Source: Actinomycetota bacterium (lineage in GTDB: Bacteria; Actinomycetota; Humimicrobiia; Humimicrobiales; Humimicrobiaceae). From it: a stretch of 15,073 nucleotides of DNA. A program made the position numbers and the translations under genes. The stretch is from contig JADHVM010000020.1 of the NCBI GenBank assembly GCA_016783985.1, forward strand, positions 1-15,073. Direction: 5' to 3'. Every line of letters starts with the position of its first letter. Positions within the stretch are counted from its first letter, which is position 1. A model generated the notes under the pieces. The model had not been told where the DNA came from and searched no databases. It was given only the letters and a program-made list of their open reading frames with translations. Shown here one piece after another: positions 14,542 through 15,073 of this stretch.

Positions 14542-14701
14542 CTTCATATTATATTTACCAAATTAGCTGATGCTCGCACCGCCATTTGGTGAGAAATAAA
14601 TGATTTCTACTTTATCTATTATTATTCTTATTATTATTTTTTTAAATAAATCCTTTTTTATTAAATTATTTTTTCCTAATTTAATTTTAATTATCTTTGA
14701 A

Positions 14702-14729
14702 ATTATACAGGTTTTTATTTTTTTGTCTA
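14702..14729 (-). promoter_or_regulatory. Sigma-A-type promoter of the infC operon
   Basis: On the minus strand, TAGACA (14729-14724, five of six matches to TTGACA) is followed after 16 bases by a perfect TATAAT (14707-14702). Transcription would start near 14695, giving a leader of about 215 bases before infC. The -35 box includes the stop codon of the radical SAM gene, so the promoter begins exactly where the upstream gene ends. Confidence 0.75.
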
Positions 14730-15073
14730 TAAGGCTTCCACTTCTTCATCTGGCACATATTCTTCTTTCCAGGCTTTATCCGCTATCTTCTTATAGCTTT
14801 CAGCATACTTGTCTATATCCCTTGCAAGAGATGTAATTATAGTCTCTGCTCCATCATGTGTAGGATAAGCACCTGTTTGGGCAACTATGTCTCTTAAAAT
14901 CTGCGGGTTGTCAATTATGGTGCATGGTCTTAGGTGATTTTCTGTATAAGGCTGCCTTTTTCTAAAGCCCATAAAGAAATCAGATGTCAGTACATCTACA
15001 AGACTTTTTTCTTTAATATTGTCAGCAGCAAAATGAACAAATACACATGGTTCTACATCTCCGTTAACATTTA
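14727..15073 (-). CDS. Radical SAM protein, SPASM/twitch-type C-terminus, partial
   Basis: Only the last 114 residues are inside the window; the frame stays open to the right edge at 15073. The visible part starts NVNGDVEPCVFVHFA and continues DNIKEKSLVDVLTSDFF, the pattern of a SPASM/twitch auxiliary Fe-S cluster domain (a G-D-V-E-P-C cysteine, then an N-I-x-E-x-S-L segment). A second cysteine lies in LRPCTIID. A helical tail with DIDKYAESYKKIADKAWKEEY follows. The radical SAM CxxxCxxC core, if present, lies outside the window. An ATG at 14972 is internal and not a real start. The stop codon TAG (14727-14729) overlaps the -35 box of the infC promoter. This type is common in anaerobic Clostridia-like bacteria; its substrate cannot be deduced here. 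Confidence 0.8.
   Translation of the reverse strand, partial: NVNGDVEPCVFVHFAADNIKEKSLVDVLTSDFFMGFRKRQPYTENHLRPCTIIDNPQILRDIVAQTGAYPTHDGAETIITSLARDIDKYAESYKKIADKAWKEEYVPDEEVEAL

Larger units (their letters stand above)
14481..14695 (-). ncRNA. infC operon leader RNA, probable L20-type autoregulatory leader
   Basis: The region between the predicted start site and infC is non-coding and structured. Visible elements are: hairpin GAAAT/ATTTC (14607-14593); stem CTCACC/GGTGCGAG with one bulge (14593-14588 with 14580-14573, seven-base loop); a seven-base pair of arms ACCAAAT/ATTTGGT (14590-14584 with 14563-14557), which shares bases with that stem and so competes with it; and a terminator hairpin just before the infC ribosome binding site. 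In Firmicutes this position carries the L20 leader, in which excess L20 promotes termination. I assign the class by position and layout; I did not match it to a covariance model. Confidence 0.6.

Noticed and set aside
14727..14972. Small 81-residue gene starting at ATG 14972
   Set aside because: The same frame is open to the right edge and encodes conserved SPASM-like sequence upstream of that ATG, so this is the tail of a longer gene.

Overview
The window is AT-rich throughout (GC roughly 30% by eye). Every gene I can support lies on the minus strand, so the locus reads from high to low coordinates. Low GC, strong AGGAGG-type ribosome binding sites, an AhrC/ArgR-type arginine repressor, an SPASM-type radical SAM protein and a bactofilin together suggest an anaerobic, low-GC Gram-positive-like bacterium (Clostridia/Halanaerobia-like, or a deep neighbouring lineage such as Atribacterota). 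The phylum cannot be fixed from the sequence alone.

Region 1 (15073 to 14727) is the C-terminus of a radical SAM/SPASM protein that enters from beyond the right edge. Region 2 (about 14730 to 9324) is a translation cluster: a promoter, a leader of about 215 nt ending in an intrinsic terminator, then infC (IF3, apparently starting at a non-canonical ATT codon), rpmI (L35), rplT (L20), pheS, pheT and a small bactofilin gene. The order infC-rpmI-rplT-pheS-pheT is widely conserved. The leader has the layout of an L20-type autoregulatory attenuator.

Region 3 (9323 to 9025) is the largest gene-free stretch, 299 bases. It holds a 14-bp tandem duplication, a striking 32-nt perfect inverted repeat built from two copies of a 16-bp palindrome, further AT-rich repeats, and a good sigma-A-type promoter for argC overlapped by TGYATA dyads that may be ArgR operators.

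Region 4 (9024 to 1558) is a compact arginine biosynthesis operon, argC-argB-argD-argF-argR-argG-argH. It covers N-acetylglutamate to arginine except the acetylation/deacetylation steps: neither argJ nor argA/argE is present, and carAB is absent too. The repressor gene sits inside the operon it probably controls. Region 5 (1524 to 1, running off the left edge) is a long U32-family protein that follows argH after 33 bases with no visible terminator. It resembles Fe-S-dependent RNA hydroxylation proteins of the RlhA/TrhP type more than a proven protease.

Most of the window is core metabolism and translation. No mobile element, CRISPR array, defence system, tRNA or rRNA gene was seen. The most interesting non-coding signals are the infC leader with its competing structures, the ATT start of infC, and the palindromic repeat upstream of argC.
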